From NCBI GenBank assembly GCA_022844405.1, contig JALHLV010000002.1, positions 62,001-126,000 on the forward strand: a DNA stretch of 64,000 bases. Direction: 5' to 3'. A program made the position numbers and the translations under genes. Under the pieces are notes generated by a model. That model saw nothing but the letters and a program-made list of their open reading frames with translations. It had not been told where the DNA came from and did no database searches. Source of the DNA: Sphingomonadales bacterium. GTDB lineage: Bacteria; Pseudomonadota; Alphaproteobacteria; SMXS01. Shown in pieces: positions 24,722-35,547 of the stretch; position 1 is the stretch's first letter; every line of letters starts with the position of its first letter.

Positions 24722-26152
24722 TCATATCACCCCGCCCGACGACGGCACGTCCCGCCATTCCGGCCCGGTTCCCGGCTGCGACTCGGGCTCCGCTGGCGCC
24801 GGGTCGGCGGAGGGCGGCGATTCCAAGGAGGGCGCCGAGTCAGGCGCACTCGGCGTGTCGTCCTCGGCTTCGAGGGGTTCGGGCGCTTCCCATTCCTCCC
24901 TGGGCAGCAGGGCGTCGCGCGCATTCGATTCGACGATCAGCCCGAGCGCCTGGGCGCCCGACCGCGCACGGTCGGAAAGCTGGCCGGCGACCACCACGCC
25001 GCGCCACCTGATCTGCGGCGTCCGGTAGGCGGCGAGCGCGGCCGTCGTGCTGGCAAACCATTCGGTCCAGTGGATGCGGTCCGCCGGCATGGCCATGGCG
25101 AGACCGCCGTCGGCGGTGACCATGGCGAGGTTGGCGTCCATCTCCTCGAACCGGACGACGGGATGCACCGTCGCATGATAGGCACGCATCATCTCGACCG
25201 ACCGCTGCATCAGCAGCGCGGCCAGGTTGGAATCGACGAGGCTGGCGCGGCGGATCACCGCCTGCCGGTTCATCACGCCTTGCATGCTCTCGAGCGCCAT
25301 GACGATGATCGTCTCGTGGCGCGGCGTGAAATAGTCGTTGTCCATGAAGGCGTCGATTTCCCCGGTTTCCGCCCACATGGCCTCGAGCGCCTTGCGGTTG
25401 CGCATGCGCAGATCCTCGGGCGTCATGTCGCGCAGGATCTGGTTCGCCTGCCTTGTGTACTGGATGGCGCTCAACGCCCTGCCGGCGACGGCCGGCAGCG
25501 AGACCGGGATCATCGCGCCCTTGAACGCCAGACCGCCGGCGAAACTGGCATAGGCGACGTCGTTGATCTCTTTCTGCAGGGTGACGTTGGCGGAGTAGAC
25601 GTCGACGCCGAGCTTGAACGCCAGCTTGCGCTTGAGCGCCGAATAGCCGAGCAACTCGGCCGGGTAGCTGTCCTCCTTGTCGCCCCGGCTGCCCGAGGCC
25701 ATCTCGCCAAGCCGGCGGCCGAACTTCCACAGCGCAACGGGCACGCCCTTGACGGTCTCGACCGGCGCCTCGACCAGCGCCTTGACGCCCTTGTAGGGGC
25801 TCTTGGCGGCCGACGCGAAACCCGAGGCGAAGGCCCTGGTGCTCTTGATCCCGCGAAGCTGGGCGATGGCGCGGGTTTCGGCGACGTATTTTTCCAGCAG
25901 GTCCTGGGTCACCACGTCGTAGCCGCCATAGATGGTCGACAGCATGTAGCGGTTCGAGAAGCCCTGGGCGGTGACCTCGCCGATCACCTCGAACGCCTCG
26001 CCCCTTTGCAACTCCGGCGGCAGGAGCCGCGACGGCGGGAACGTCATCGGCGGCTCGAAATCCCCGGCGCGCGCCGATCGGGGCAGCATGCCGAGCAGCG
26101 GAGCGGCGGCCGCCGCCTTCAGCAACGTCCTGCGGTGCAGTTGTGGCCTCAT
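24722..26152 (-). CDS. Tat-exported protein of unknown function
   Basis: A 476-residue protein. The N-terminus has a twin-arginine signal (HRRTLLKAAAAAPLLGMLPRSARA), so the folded protein is sent across the inner membrane. The mature part begins DFEPPMTFPPS and includes repeated small-residue helices; the C-terminus, after about residue 425, is a Pro/Ala/Glu/Ser-rich disordered tail. I do not recognise a family. It is transcribed towards the J-domain gene and lies 90 bases downstream of pckA. Codon use is normal. The chosen ATG has an AAGAAGG ribosome site. Confidence 0.75.
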   Translation of the reverse strand: MRPQLHRRTLLKAAAAAPLLGMLPRSARAGDFEPPMTFPPSRLLPPELQRGEAFEVIGEVTAQGFSNRYMLSTIYGGYDVVTQDLLEKYVAETRAIAQLRGIKSTRAFASGFASAAKSPYKGVKALVEAPVETVKGVPVALWKFGRRLGEMASGSRGDKEDSYPAELLGYSALKRKLAFKLGVDVYSANVTLQKEINDVAYASFAGGLAFKGAMIPVSLPAVAGRALSAIQYTRQANQILRDMTPEDLRMRNRKALEAMWAETGEIDAFMDNDYFTPRHETIIVMALESMQGVMNRQAVIRRASLVDSNLAALLMQRSVEMMRAYHATVHPVVRFEEMDANLAMVTADGGLAMAMPADRIHWTEWFASTTAALAAYRTPQIRWRGVVVAGQLSDRARSGAQALGLIVESNARDALLPREEWEAPEPLEAEDDTPSAPDSAPSLESPPSADPAPAEPESQPGTGPEWRDVPSSGGVI

Positions 26153-26193
26153 GGCCCTTCTTATAGGGAGTGACCGGCGCCGTTGCCAAAAGA

Positions 26194-26217
26194 AACGGCG
26201 GGCCGAGGCCCGCCGTT
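26194..26217 (-). terminator. Rho-independent terminator after pckA
   Basis: A perfect 11-bp stem AACGGCGGGCC/GGCCCGCCGTT with a 2-base loop. On the minus strand it is followed by TCTTTTGG, so it stops the pckA transcript. Confidence 0.8.
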
Positions 26218-26242
26218 GCATCAACCGGATGTGACCGGCGGA

Positions 26243-27871
<1,629 letters not shown>

Positions 27872-27999
27872 GACGAGTGGTGGATGCGTCGAACGCCGTT
27901 TTCAAAGGTCCGCCCCATTTCGCGAATGGGTATTGGCACAGACGCGTTTGGCTGGCAACGACAGAATTTACCGGATTGTGACACTAGCGTTCAAAGCCC

Positions 28000-28722
28000 T
28001 TATGACATGGACGCAACACGCGCGCGCTTGACCAGATCGACCAGCGCCGCGCGCGCCTCCTGAGAAGACTTAACGAACGTGTCGAAAGTGAGACGCAGGC
28101 GCCTGGTTCCATCGGCGATATCAAAGCCTTCCGGATCGATTCCGGTCATCCGCCAGTCGCCGGGCGCCGCGCCTTTCAGCACCGTCGCATAAAGCTCGAC
28201 GGCATCGGCGTGGTCCTCGTTCATGTGCGAAACGATGCCGGATTCAGCGTCGGCGAGCGCCGTCCAGGCGGATTCGGGCAGCAGCAATTCCGCCGCGTCG
28301 ATCCAGGCGATTCGCCCGAACCCGGCGATCAGATGCGCGCGCGCGACCGCGAAGCGCCACAGCCCGAAATCGGCGAAGCCGGCATAGCGTCCGGCGCCGG
28401 AATGCTGCGCAACAAACCGCGCCTTGAGGGCACCGTCATCGGACGGCCGCAGCGCGCCGAGCAGCGTCACCCGCGGGCCGTCGAGGCCGCCACCGCCGTC
28501 GACGAGCAGGCTTGCGGCGGGTGTTCGCCGCAGGTTCATGGTATGCTGCGCGAGATCGGAGATGAACACGACCGGCGCGCCGCCACCATCGGCCGCGATC
28601 TCCACCAGCGACACGTAGGGTGACCCATCTTCCATCAGCGTGCCCAGCGACGCGTGACGCGCCGACCGGATCAGGAACCGTGCCGCCTTTGCCGCATGAG
28701 AGGTATCTGGTTCCGCCGGCAT
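28000..28722 (-). CDS. HugZ-like protein: FMN-binding split-barrel plus DUF2470
   Basis: A 240-residue protein. The N-terminal half is a pyridoxamine-5'-phosphate-oxidase-like split barrel ([27 protein letters not shown]); the C-terminal part is a DUF2470 domain ([15 protein letters not shown]). HugZ-family proteins bind or degrade haem, or act as flavin-dependent enzymes. The ATG at 28722 gives a family-type N-terminus. It is divergent from chvI, sharing 124 bases of upstream DNA, and sits between chvI and pckA. A haem role is from family knowledge; the haem-ligand residues are not resolved here. Confidence 0.82.
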   Translation of the reverse strand: MPAEPDTSHAAKAARFLIRSARHASLGTLMEDGSPYVSLVEIAADGGGAPVVFISDLAQHTMNLRRTPAASLLVDGGGGLDGPRVTLLGALRPSDDGALKARFVAQHSGAGRYAGFADFGLWRFAVARAHLIAGFGRIAWIDAAELLLPESAWTALADAESGIVSHMNEDHADAVELYATVLKGAAPGDWRMTGIDPEGFDIADGTRRLRLTFDTFVKSSQEARAALVDLVKRARVASMS

Positions 28723-28846
28723 GGTGAGGTCTCGCCCTGATGTGGTCACGATTGATTGCCAAGGTTGCAAAAACGCGCATAACGTCAAGATACAAGTCAC
28801 TCGGAAACTGGGCTGTCCGAGCCACGGTTCGGATTGGGGAATAGCA

Positions 28847-29542
28847 ATGGCGACAATCGCACTCGTTGATGACGACCGCAACATCCTGACCTCCGTGGGC
28901 ATGGCGCTGGAGGCCGAGGGGCTGTCGGTGCGCACCTATTCGGACGGCGTGTCGGCGCTGGCGGCGCTGACCGCGCAGCCCGCCGACCTGGCGGTGCTGG
29001 ACGTCAAGATGCCGCGGATGGACGGCATGGAGCTGCTGCAGAAGCTGCGCCGCGTCACCGACATGCCGGTGATCTTCCTCACCTCCAAGGACGAGGAGAT
29101 CGACGAGGTGCTGGGCCTGAAGCTGGGCGCCGACGACTACATCCGCAAGCCGTTCTCGCAACGGCTGCTGATCGAGCGCATCCGCGCCATCCTGCGCCGC
29201 GCCGAGGGCCGCGCCGCCGCGCCGAGCAGCGACAAGGTCATGGTACGCGGCAAGCTGGTGATGGATCCGGGCCGCCACAGCTGCACCTGGGACGACCAGC
29301 CGGTCACCCTCACGGTCACGGAGTTCCTGATCCTGCAGGCGCTGGCGACCCGTCCGGGGCACGTCAAGACGCGGGACCAGCTGATGGACGCCGCCTATGA
29401 CGACCAGGTCTATGTGGACGACCGCACCATCGACAGCCACATCAAGCGGCTGCGCAAGAAGTTCCGCGAGATCGACGACAGCTTCTCGGGCATCGAGACG
29501 CTGTACGGCATCGGCTATCGCTATGCCGAGGAGAAGGCCTGA
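28847..29542 (+). CDS. chvI: Two-component response regulator ChvI
   Basis: A 231-residue OmpR-type regulator. The receiver domain has phospho-acceptor Asp52 ([11 protein letters not shown]) and Lys101 in YIRKPF. The winged-helix output domain has [16 protein letters not shown] and [15 protein letters not shown]. ChvI regulates envelope, acid response and carbon genes in Alphaproteobacteria. Promoter-distal chvG follows after 24 bases. The ATG at MATIALVDD is the receiver start; an upstream open frame is not conserved. Confidence 0.93.
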   Translation: MATIALVDDDRNILTSVGMALEAEGLSVRTYSDGVSALAALTAQPADLAVLDVKMPRMDGMELLQKLRRVTDMPVIFLTSKDEEIDEVLGLKLGADDYIRKPFSQRLLIERIRAILRRAEGRAAAPSSDKVMVRGKLVMDPGRHSCTWDDQPVTLTVTEFLILQALATRPGHVKTRDQLMDAAYDDQVYVDDRTIDSHIKRLRKKFREIDDSFSGIETLYGIGYRYAEEKA

Positions 29543-29566
29543 GGCGAGCGGGCGCGGAGCCGGGCG

Positions 29567-31297
29567 GTGAACCTCCGCGAATCCTTCAGGCGACGCGCGA
29601 GCCGGCCCGCGGCGCCCGCGTCGACCTATTACCGGCTTCCCTTCTCCGGCCTGACCGGCCGCATCCTGGTCCTCAACGTCATCGGCCTTGCCGTCCTGGT
29701 CGGCGGCATCCTCTATGTCAACCAGTACCGCACCGGCCTGATCGAGACCCGGCTGACGGCGTTGCGCAGCCAGGCCGAGATGCTGGCCGGCGCCCTGGCG
29801 GAAACCGTCGACAGCGAGACCGAGACCGGCGCGCTGGAGCGCGAACGGGCCGCGTCGCTGCTGCGGCGCCTGTCCGCCGACCGGGCGGACCGGGTGCGGC
29901 TGTTCGAAATCGACGGCACGCTCGCCCTCGACACCCGCAAGCTCAACCCGTCGACCCAGGTGGTCACCATTCCGTTGCCGCCGCTCGGCCAGCGCGAGCA
30001 GATCAGCATGCCGCAGGCGTTGTGGGAGCAGTTCCGCGCCGTCTCGATCCGCGCCATGTCGTCGGACCCGAAATACCCGCTCTACGAGGAGCGCTACGAC
30101 CAGACCGCCGCCGACTATCCCGAGGTGCTGAAGGCGCTGACCGGCCAGCCGGACCAGATGGTGCGCGTCAAGCCGGATCGCTCGCTGGTGCTGTCCGTGG
30201 CGGTCCCGGTCGAGCACTTCCGCCATGTGCTGGGCGCGCTGCTGGTCTCGGTGGAAACCACCGAGATCGAGGAAGTGGTGCGCCAGGAGCGGCTGGCGAT
30301 CCTGGAGATATTCCTGGTCGCCCTGTCGGTCACCATGCTGCTGTCGTTCCTGCTGGCGGGCACCATCGCCCGGCCGGTGCAGCGGCTGGCCGCTTTCGCG
30401 CACACGGTCCGGCAGGGCCGCGGCAGGCAGGCCATCGTGCCGGATTTCTCCAGGCGCCGCGACGAGGTGGGCGACCTGTCCAGGGCGCTGCGCGACATGA
30501 CCCAGGCGCTTTACCGGCGCATCGATACCATCGAGGGGTTCGCCGCCGATGTGGCCCATGAGGTCAAGAACCCGCTGACCTCGCTGCGCAGCGCCGTCGA
30601 GACCATGGAGCGGACGCAGAATCCGGACCACAAGGCCAAGCTCATGCACATCATCAAGCATGATGTCGACCGCCTGACCCGGCTGATCAGCGACATCTCC
30701 AACGCCTCGCGCCTCGACGCCGAGCTGCTGCGCGCCGACATGCAGGAAATCGACGTGCCGTCGATGATGCGCGAGATCATCGGCATCTACGCCACGCACG
30801 ACGAGAAAGCCCTGACGGGCAAGGGCGGCCGGCGGCCGCGAATCGTGTTGGATGTGGAAGGCTATAACCTTGTGGTGTATGGAATCGAGAGCCACCTCGG
30901 ACAGGTCATGCGCAACCTCATCGACAACGCCATTTCGTTCAGCCCGCCCGGGGGCGTGATCACCATCGGTGTCCGCCGCAACCGCGACACGCTGTTCATC
31001 ACCGTCGACGACGAAGGCCCGGGCATTCCCGACGAGCGGCTCGACGAGATCTTCGAGCGCTTCTATTCCGAGCGGCCGGAGGAAGAGGGCTTCGGCAGCC
31101 ATTCGGGTCTCGGCCTGAACATCTCGCGCCAGATCGTCGCCGTGCATGACGGCTCGGTCCGGGCCGAGAACCGCTACAGCCCCGAAGGACCGGTCGGTCC
31201 GCCCATGGGCGCCCGGTTCACCATCACGCTGCCCGCCGTGGGCCTGCAGCAGAAAACACCCAGGCCGGCGGACCGGACCTCGACCGAGATCGCATGA
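29567..31297 (+). CDS. chvG: Sensor histidine kinase ChvG
   Basis: A 576-residue membrane kinase. Membrane helices at about 32-52 and 245-265 bracket a periplasmic sensor domain, where in relatives ExoR binds and represses. HAMP follows, then phospho-acceptor His331 in DVAHEVKNPLTSLR, and the ATPase domain with NLIDNAISFSPPGG and DEGPGIPDERL. It phosphorylates ChvI. The start is a GTG with a GGAG-type site. It overlaps hprK by 4 bases, so kinase, HprK and RapZ are made from one transcript. Confidence 0.93.
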   Translation: MNLRESFRRRASRPAAPASTYYRLPFSGLTGRILVLNVIGLAVLVGGILYVNQYRTGLIETRLTALRSQAEMLAGALAETVDSETETGALERERAASLLRRLSADRADRVRLFEIDGTLALDTRKLNPSTQVVTIPLPPLGQREQISMPQALWEQFRAVSIRAMSSDPKYPLYEERYDQTAADYPEVLKALTGQPDQMVRVKPDRSLVLSVAVPVEHFRHVLGALLVSVETTEIEEVVRQERLAILEIFLVALSVTMLLSFLLAGTIARPVQRLAAFAHTVRQGRGRQAIVPDFSRRRDEVGDLSRALRDMTQALYRRIDTIEGFAADVAHEVKNPLTSLRSAVETMERTQNPDHKAKLMHIIKHDVDRLTRLISDISNASRLDAELLRADMQEIDVPSMMREIIGIYATHDEKALTGKGGRRPRIVLDVEGYNLVVYGIESHLGQVMRNLIDNAISFSPPGGVITIGVRRNRDTLFITVDDEGPGIPDERLDEIFERFYSERPEEEGFGSHSGLGLNISRQIVAVHDGSVRAENRYSPEGPVGPPMGARFTITLPAVGLQQKTPRPADRTSTEIA

Positions 31298-31725
31298 GCA
31301 CCATCCACGCCACCTGCGTCGACATCGGCGGACTGGGCGTGCTGTTGCGCGGCCCGTCGGGTTCGGGCAAGTCGGACCTGGCGCTTCGGCTGATCGACGG
31401 CGGCGCGCAGCTCGTGGCCGACGACTACACCGTGCTCCAGATCCGCGGCGACCGGCTGATCGCCACCGCGCCCCAGAGCATCAAGGGAATGCTGGAGGTC
31501 CGCGGTATCGGTATCCTGCCCATGCCGGTGAAGCCCCGGACCGTCATCGGCCTGGTGGTCGATCTGGCGCCCGAGGCGGAGATCGAGCGCCTGCCCGACC
31601 CGGATGCGGCGGTCATCGACGGCGTCGTGATCGCGCGAATCCAGGTGGCGCCGTTCGAGGTGTCGGCGGCGGCCAAAGTCCGGCTCGCGGTGAAGGCGCA
31701 CGCGCGGCAGGACGACGAGCTATGA
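31294..31725 (+). CDS. hprK: HPr kinase/phosphorylase, short alphaproteobacterial form
   Basis: A 143-residue protein equal to the catalytic C-terminal domain of HprK: Walker A GPSGSGKS at residues 20-27, ADDYTV and the HprK signature GMLEVRGIGILPM. It phosphorylates HPr on serine and removes that phosphate. The N-terminal domain of Firmicutes HprK is missing, as usual in this class. It overlaps chvG upstream and rapZ downstream, each by 4 bases. Its substrate HPr, with a matching serine (Ser52), is encoded 1.3 kb downstream. Confidence 0.92.
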   Translation: MSTIHATCVDIGGLGVLLRGPSGSGKSDLALRLIDGGAQLVADDYTVLQIRGDRLIATAPQSIKGMLEVRGIGILPMPVKPRTVIGLVVDLAPEAEIERLPDPDAAVIDGVVIARIQVAPFEVSAAAKVRLAVKAHARQDDEL

Positions 31726-32648
31726 GCGCGACCCCCGCCCGGACCCGGATCGTCCTGGTCACCGGGCTGTCGGGCGCGGGCCACAGCTCGACGCTGAAGG
31801 CGCTGGAGGACCTGGGCTACGAGGCGGTCGACAACGTGCCGTTCTCGCTGGTGCCCAACCTGGTCCAGCCCGCGGGCGACGACCCCGCCGATGAGGCCAT
31901 CGGCGCGGTGGCCGTGGGCATCGACTGCCGTACCCGCGCGTTCAGCGCCGACCGGTTCGAGCGGCTGATGGCGACGCTGCGCGCCCGCGACGACCTCGAC
32001 GCCAGGCTGATCTTCCTCGACGCCAGCGACCAGGTGCTCAACCGACGCTTCACCGAGACCCGCCGGCGCCATCCCATGGCCATGGACCGGCCGGTGCAGG
32101 ACGGCATCGACCAGGAGCGCACATTGCTCGCGCCCATCCGCCAGTTCGCCGACGTGCTGGTCGACACCTCCGACCTTACCGGCCACGACCTGCGCCGGTT
32201 GATCCGCAAGCAGTTCGACCTGGCGACGCCGCACGGGATCGCCATCACCGTGACGTCGTTCTCGTTCCCGCGTGGATTGCCGCGCGATGCCGATACGGTG
32301 TTCGACGTGCGCTTCCTGCGCAATCCGCATTACGTGCCCGACCTGAAGCCGCTAACCGGGCGCGACGCCGGAGTCGCGGACTACATCCGACAGGACCCCG
32401 AGTTCGAGGGCTTCTTCCAGCGGGTGAGCGAGCTCATCCTCAGCCTGCTGCCGAGCTACGGCCGCGAGGGAAAAGCCTACCTGACCATTGCGTTTGGCTG
32501 CACCGGAGGAAGGCACAGATCGGTCTTCCTTGCCGAATGCCTCAGCAGCCTATTGCGCGACCGGGGCTTCGGCGTTACCACCGTGCACCGCGATGCCGAC
32601 GTGGAGTTCTCGGGATCGTCGCCGTCTCGTCGTCAGGATAGCGATTAA
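31722..32648 (+). CDS. rapZ: RNase adapter RapZ (YvcJ family nucleotide-binding protein)
   Basis: A 308-residue protein. The N-terminal P-loop is GLSGAGHSS at residues 15-23, in which His21 occupies the Walker A lysine position. Other landmarks are LGYEAVDNVP, the central LIFLDASDQVLNRRF and the C-terminal CTGGRHRSVFLAE. In enterobacteria it targets a small RNA for RNase E cleavage and controls glucosamine-6-phosphate; in Alphaproteobacteria it is usually part of this PTS cluster. Its stop overlaps nothing; the EIIA gene starts at the next base. Confidence 0.92.
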   Translation: MSATPARTRIVLVTGLSGAGHSSTLKALEDLGYEAVDNVPFSLVPNLVQPAGDDPADEAIGAVAVGIDCRTRAFSADRFERLMATLRARDDLDARLIFLDASDQVLNRRFTETRRRHPMAMDRPVQDGIDQERTLLAPIRQFADVLVDTSDLTGHDLRRLIRKQFDLATPHGIAITVTSFSFPRGLPRDADTVFDVRFLRNPHYVPDLKPLTGRDAGVADYIRQDPEFEGFFQRVSELILSLLPSYGREGKAYLTIAFGCTGGRHRSVFLAECLSSLLRDRGFGVTTVHRDADVEFSGSSPSRRQDSD

Positions 32649-33053
32649 ATGATCGGGTTGGTTCTGGTTACCCATGGCCGTCTGGCCGAGGAATTCGTCG
32701 CCGCCATGGAGCATGTGGTGGGACCGCAGCGACAGGTCCAGGCGATTTCCATCGGACCCGAGGACGACATGGAGCGCCGCCGCAAGGATATCCTGGACGC
32801 CGTCGCATCGGTGGATTCGGGCAAGGGCGTCGTCCTGCTCACCGACATGTTCGGCGGCACGCCGTCCAATCTCGCCATCTCGATCATGGACAAGGCCAAG
32901 GTCGAGGTCATCGCCGGCATCAATCTGCCCATGCTGATCAAGCTGGCCAGCGTGCGCATTTCCAGCTCGCTGGAGGACGCTGTTGCCTCGGCCCAGGAAT
33001 CCGGGCGAAAATACATCAATGTCGCCTCCAAGCTGTTGACGGGTAAGGACTGA
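32649..33053 (+). CDS. PTS EIIA component, mannose/fructose type
   Basis: A 134-residue EIIA(Man) protein with phospho-acceptor His9 in VLVTHGRLAEEF and the LTDMFGGTPSNLA block. It takes phosphate from HPr. There is no EIIB, EIIC or EIID gene in view, so it is most likely regulatory, as in Alphaproteobacteria where it relays nutrient status. It starts one base after the rapZ stop, and its stop lies one base before the HPr GTG start. Confidence 0.92.
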   Translation: MIGLVLVTHGRLAEEFVAAMEHVVGPQRQVQAISIGPEDDMERRRKDILDAVASVDSGKGVVLLTDMFGGTPSNLAISIMDKAKVEVIAGINLPMLIKLASVRISSSLEDAVASAQESGRKYINVASKLLTGKD

Positions 33054-33338
33054 GTGCCGGGGGAACCTCCTCACAAGAAGGTGACGATCACCAACCGCCG
33101 CGGGCTGCACGCCCGCGCGTCGGCCAAGTTCGTCAATCTGGCCGCCCAGTTCGAGGCCACCGTGCACGTCACCGGCCCCAATGACGGCGAGAAGGTCGTC
33201 GGCACCTCGATCATGGGGTTGATGATGCTGGCGGCCGGTCCGGGCTCCAGCATCTGCATCGAGGCCAGCGGCCCGCAGGCGGACGAAGCGGTCAACGCCC
33301 TGGCATCATTGGTGGAAGCCAAGTTCGACGAGGACTGA
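33054..33338 (+). CDS. ptsH: Phosphocarrier protein HPr
   Basis: A 94-residue protein starting at GTG. His19 in RRGLHARASAKF is the site phosphorylated by enzyme I; Ser52 in GTSIMGLMMLAAGPG is the regulatory site phosphorylated by HprK. It carries phosphate to EIIA in the preceding gene. Enzyme I is not in the window and must be encoded elsewhere. The N-terminus has about 7 extra residues compared with E. coli HPr. Confidence 0.94.
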   Translation: MPGEPPHKKVTITNRRGLHARASAKFVNLAAQFEATVHVTGPNDGEKVVGTSIMGLMMLAAGPGSSICIEASGPQADEAVNALASLVEAKFDED

Positions 33339-33345
33339 GACCGCC

Positions 33346-33437
33346 GGCGAAATATATATAGAAATATATAAGGATATCTTTATACTTGCCGCCGCACCGG
33401 ACCTTGGGGTCCGACCACATGCTATGGCAGGACACCG
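33346..33437 (+). promoter_or_regulatory. AT-rich promoter and hairpin in the ahcY leader
   Basis: A stretch of almost pure A/T (33350-33385: repeats of AATATAT) follows HPr, unlike the surrounding high-GC DNA, and can hold a promoter and activator site. It is followed by a perfect 6-bp hairpin CGGACC-TTGG-GGTCCG at 33398-33413, 24 bases before the ahcY ATG. This may be a leader control element. It does not show the known SAH-riboswitch core, so I assign no riboswitch. Confidence 0.5.
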
Positions 33438-34733
33438 ATGAACGCGTTTTCCGATTTCAAAGTCGCCGATATGTCGCTGGCTCCGTGGGGCCGCCGCGAG
33501 ATCACCATTGCCGAGACCGAGATGCCGGGCCTGATGGCGCTGCGCCAGGAATACGGCGCCAGCCAGCCGCTGGCGGGTGCGCGGATCGCCGGCTGCCTGC
33601 ACATGACCATCCAGACCGCCGTGCTGATCGAGACGCTGACGGCGTTGGGCGCCGAGATCCGCTGGAGCTCGTGCAACATCTTCTCGACCCAGGACCAGGC
33701 CGCCGCCGCCATCGCCGCCTCGGGCGTGCCGGTGTTCGCGTGGAAGGGCCTGACCGAGCCCGAATTCGACTGGTGCATCGAGCAGACCATCCTGGGTCCC
33801 GACGGCTGGCGCCCGAACATGATCCTCGATGACGGCGGCGACCTGACCGCCATGATGATGAACAGGTTCCCCGAACTGATGCTCGAAGTCCGCGGCATCT
33901 CGGAGGAGACCACCACGGGCGTGCTGCGCCTCTACCAGATCGAGAAGCAGGGCGGACTTCCCGTCCCCTGCATCAACGTCAACGATTCCGTCACCAAGTC
34001 CAAGTTCGACAACCTCTATGGTTGCCGCGAGAGCCTGATCGACGGCATCAAGCGCGCCACCGACGTCATGCTGGCCGGCAAGGTCGCCGTGGTCGCCGGC
34101 TATGGCGACGTGGGCAAGGGCTGCGCGGCCAGTCTGCGCGGCCAGGGCGCCCGCGTGATGATCACCGAGATCGATCCGATCTGCGCGCTGCAGGCGGCCA
34201 TGGAAGGCTACCAGGTCGTGACCATGGACGAGGCCGCCTCGATCGGCGACATCTTCGTCACCGCGACCGGCAACATCGACATCATCACCCTCGACCACAT
34301 GCACGAGATGAAGGACCGGGCGATCGTCTGCAACATCGGCCACTTCGACAGCGAGATCCAGGTGGCGCGCCTGCACAACTACTCGTGGCACGAGGTGAAG
34401 CCGCAGGTCGACGAGATCGAGTTCCCCAACGGCAAGCGCATCATCCTGCTGGCCAAGGGCCGCCTGGTGAATCTGGGCTGCGCCACGGGCCACCCCAGCT
34501 TCGTCATGAGCACCTCGTTCACCAACCAGGTGATCGCCCAGATCGAGCTGTGGCAGAACCACGAGAACTACGAGAAGAAGGTCTATGTGCTGCCCAAGCA
34601 CCTGGACGAGAAGGTCGCCCGCCTGCACCTGGCGCGGCTCAACGCCAAGCTGACCGTGCTGAAGCCCGACCAGGCTTCGTATATCGGCGTGACGCCGAAC
34701 GGCCCGTACAAGGCGGACCATTACCGCTACTGA
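33438..34733 (+). CDS. ahcY: Adenosylhomocysteinase
   Basis: A 431-residue enzyme that splits S-adenosylhomocysteine into homocysteine and adenosine, regenerating the methyl cycle. It begins [17 protein letters not shown], has the NAD-binding motif GYGDVGKG, and ends in KADHYRY as is typical. The start ATG gives the family N-terminus. In this class it commonly lies downstream of HPr, which it does here after 99 bases. The gene is well expressed in character (biased codons). Confidence 0.95.
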   Translation: MNAFSDFKVADMSLAPWGRREITIAETEMPGLMALRQEYGASQPLAGARIAGCLHMTIQTAVLIETLTALGAEIRWSSCNIFSTQDQAAAAIAASGVPVFAWKGLTEPEFDWCIEQTILGPDGWRPNMILDDGGDLTAMMMNRFPELMLEVRGISEETTTGVLRLYQIEKQGGLPVPCINVNDSVTKSKFDNLYGCRESLIDGIKRATDVMLAGKVAVVAGYGDVGKGCAASLRGQGARVMITEIDPICALQAAMEGYQVVTMDEAASIGDIFVTATGNIDIITLDHMHEMKDRAIVCNIGHFDSEIQVARLHNYSWHEVKPQVDEIEFPNGKRIILLAKGRLVNLGCATGHPSFVMSTSFTNQVIAQIELWQNHENYEKKVYVLPKHLDEKVARLHLARLNAKLTVLKPDQASYIGVTPNGPYKADHYRY

Positions 34734-34809
34734 GTTTTTCAAGCATTGGATGAGGGCTACGTTTCTCGGGGACGATGTCTTGGCATTCGTTCCCGTGAGT
34801 CCTTTCCGC

Positions 34810-35265
34810 TTAGCGAGACCGTTTGAAAGCAATGAGGCGGAACACGATCGCGCCTACTAAGCCGGGCAAGCCATAAAGGGCGATGCCCGGGAGCGCCTCC
34901 GTCCACGGCGGACGTGACGGCAACTCGTTGAGCACGGCCAATAGGGCCATCGGCGCCGCACCGAGCACGAACCCTAGGATGCAGGCCGACCAACCGTTCA
35001 CCCAGCGCCAGCCATATCGCCTGAAGCCGCTCAGGATCGGCGCCACGATTACAAGCTCGACGACAATGCAGACCGGAATCCCGAGCATGAACAGCCAAGG
35101 GATCAGAAGGAGACTTCGGACCAGGTTGAACTCGCCGCGGGCAACTTGAGCAAGATTAAGGCAGAACCATAGCGCCGCGATAACCGCCACCGGGCTTACC
35201 AAATAGGCCCGTGCCACCGATCCCTCCCGAAGGACGAGGCGTCCGGTCTTTGGCGCTCCAAGCAT
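34810..35265 (-). CDS. Small polytopic membrane protein of unknown function
   Basis: A 151-residue protein with about four membrane helices (roughly 20-40, 50-75, 88-110 and 120-145, e.g. YLVSPVAVIAALWFCLNL and PCIVVELVIVAPIL-like segments). It starts at an ATG with AGGAG about 10 bases upstream. The family is not recognised. Base composition is lower in G+C and codon use more even than in neighbours, as expected for a gene gained by transfer. It points into the ahcY end and is flanked upstream by repeat copy B. Confidence 0.55.
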   Translation of the reverse strand: MLGAPKTGRLVLREGSVARAYLVSPVAVIAALWFCLNLAQVARGEFNLVRSLLLIPWLFMLGIPVCIVVELVIVAPILSGFRRYGWRWVNGWSACILGFVLGAAPMALLAVLNELPSRPPWTEALPGIALYGLPGLVGAIVFRLIAFKRSR

Positions 35266-35440
35266 CTTGGCCTCGCTCCTGGATATCCCGGATACGAATT
35301 TGCCCAGAGGGCCGCCGCGATTCAAGCAGCAAGCATGACGCCAAGCCATCCAACCGTTCCCGGCCTCAGCCTGCAAGCGTCTGTGGGGCACCCCATGTCG
35401 CGCGGGGGTTGTCATTTTGGGCTCCATCCTCAATAACCTC

Positions 35441-35542
35441 GTCATCCCCGCGCACGCGGGGACCCAGTTCTTCGTAGGGCCGAGTCCCTCATGACGGCTG
35501 GCGCCCCTTCCCCATCTGGGTTCCCGCGTGCGCGGGAATGAC
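35441..35542. repeat. Inverted-repeat intergenic element, copy B
   Basis: About 102 bases, with left arm GTCATCCCCGCGCACGCGGG and right arm CCCGCGTGCGCGGGAATGAC. The inner part (CAGTTCTTCGTAGGGCCGAG and CCCCATCTGGG) matches the reverse complement of copy C. It ends only 5 bases before the tsaE start, so its hairpin lies in the tsaE leader. Confidence 0.85.
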
Positions 35543-35547
35543 GACTT

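Noticed and set aside
28436-31147. A 903-codon open frame on the minus strand opposite chvI/chvG
   Set aside because: It is antisense to two clear genes, its product is His/Arg/Gln/Ala rich with no family features, and such frames are expected in high-GC DNA.
33398-33437. SAH riboswitch before ahcY
   Set aside because: A simple hairpin is present but not the conserved multi-stem SAH-riboswitch core; only a generic leader element is claimed.
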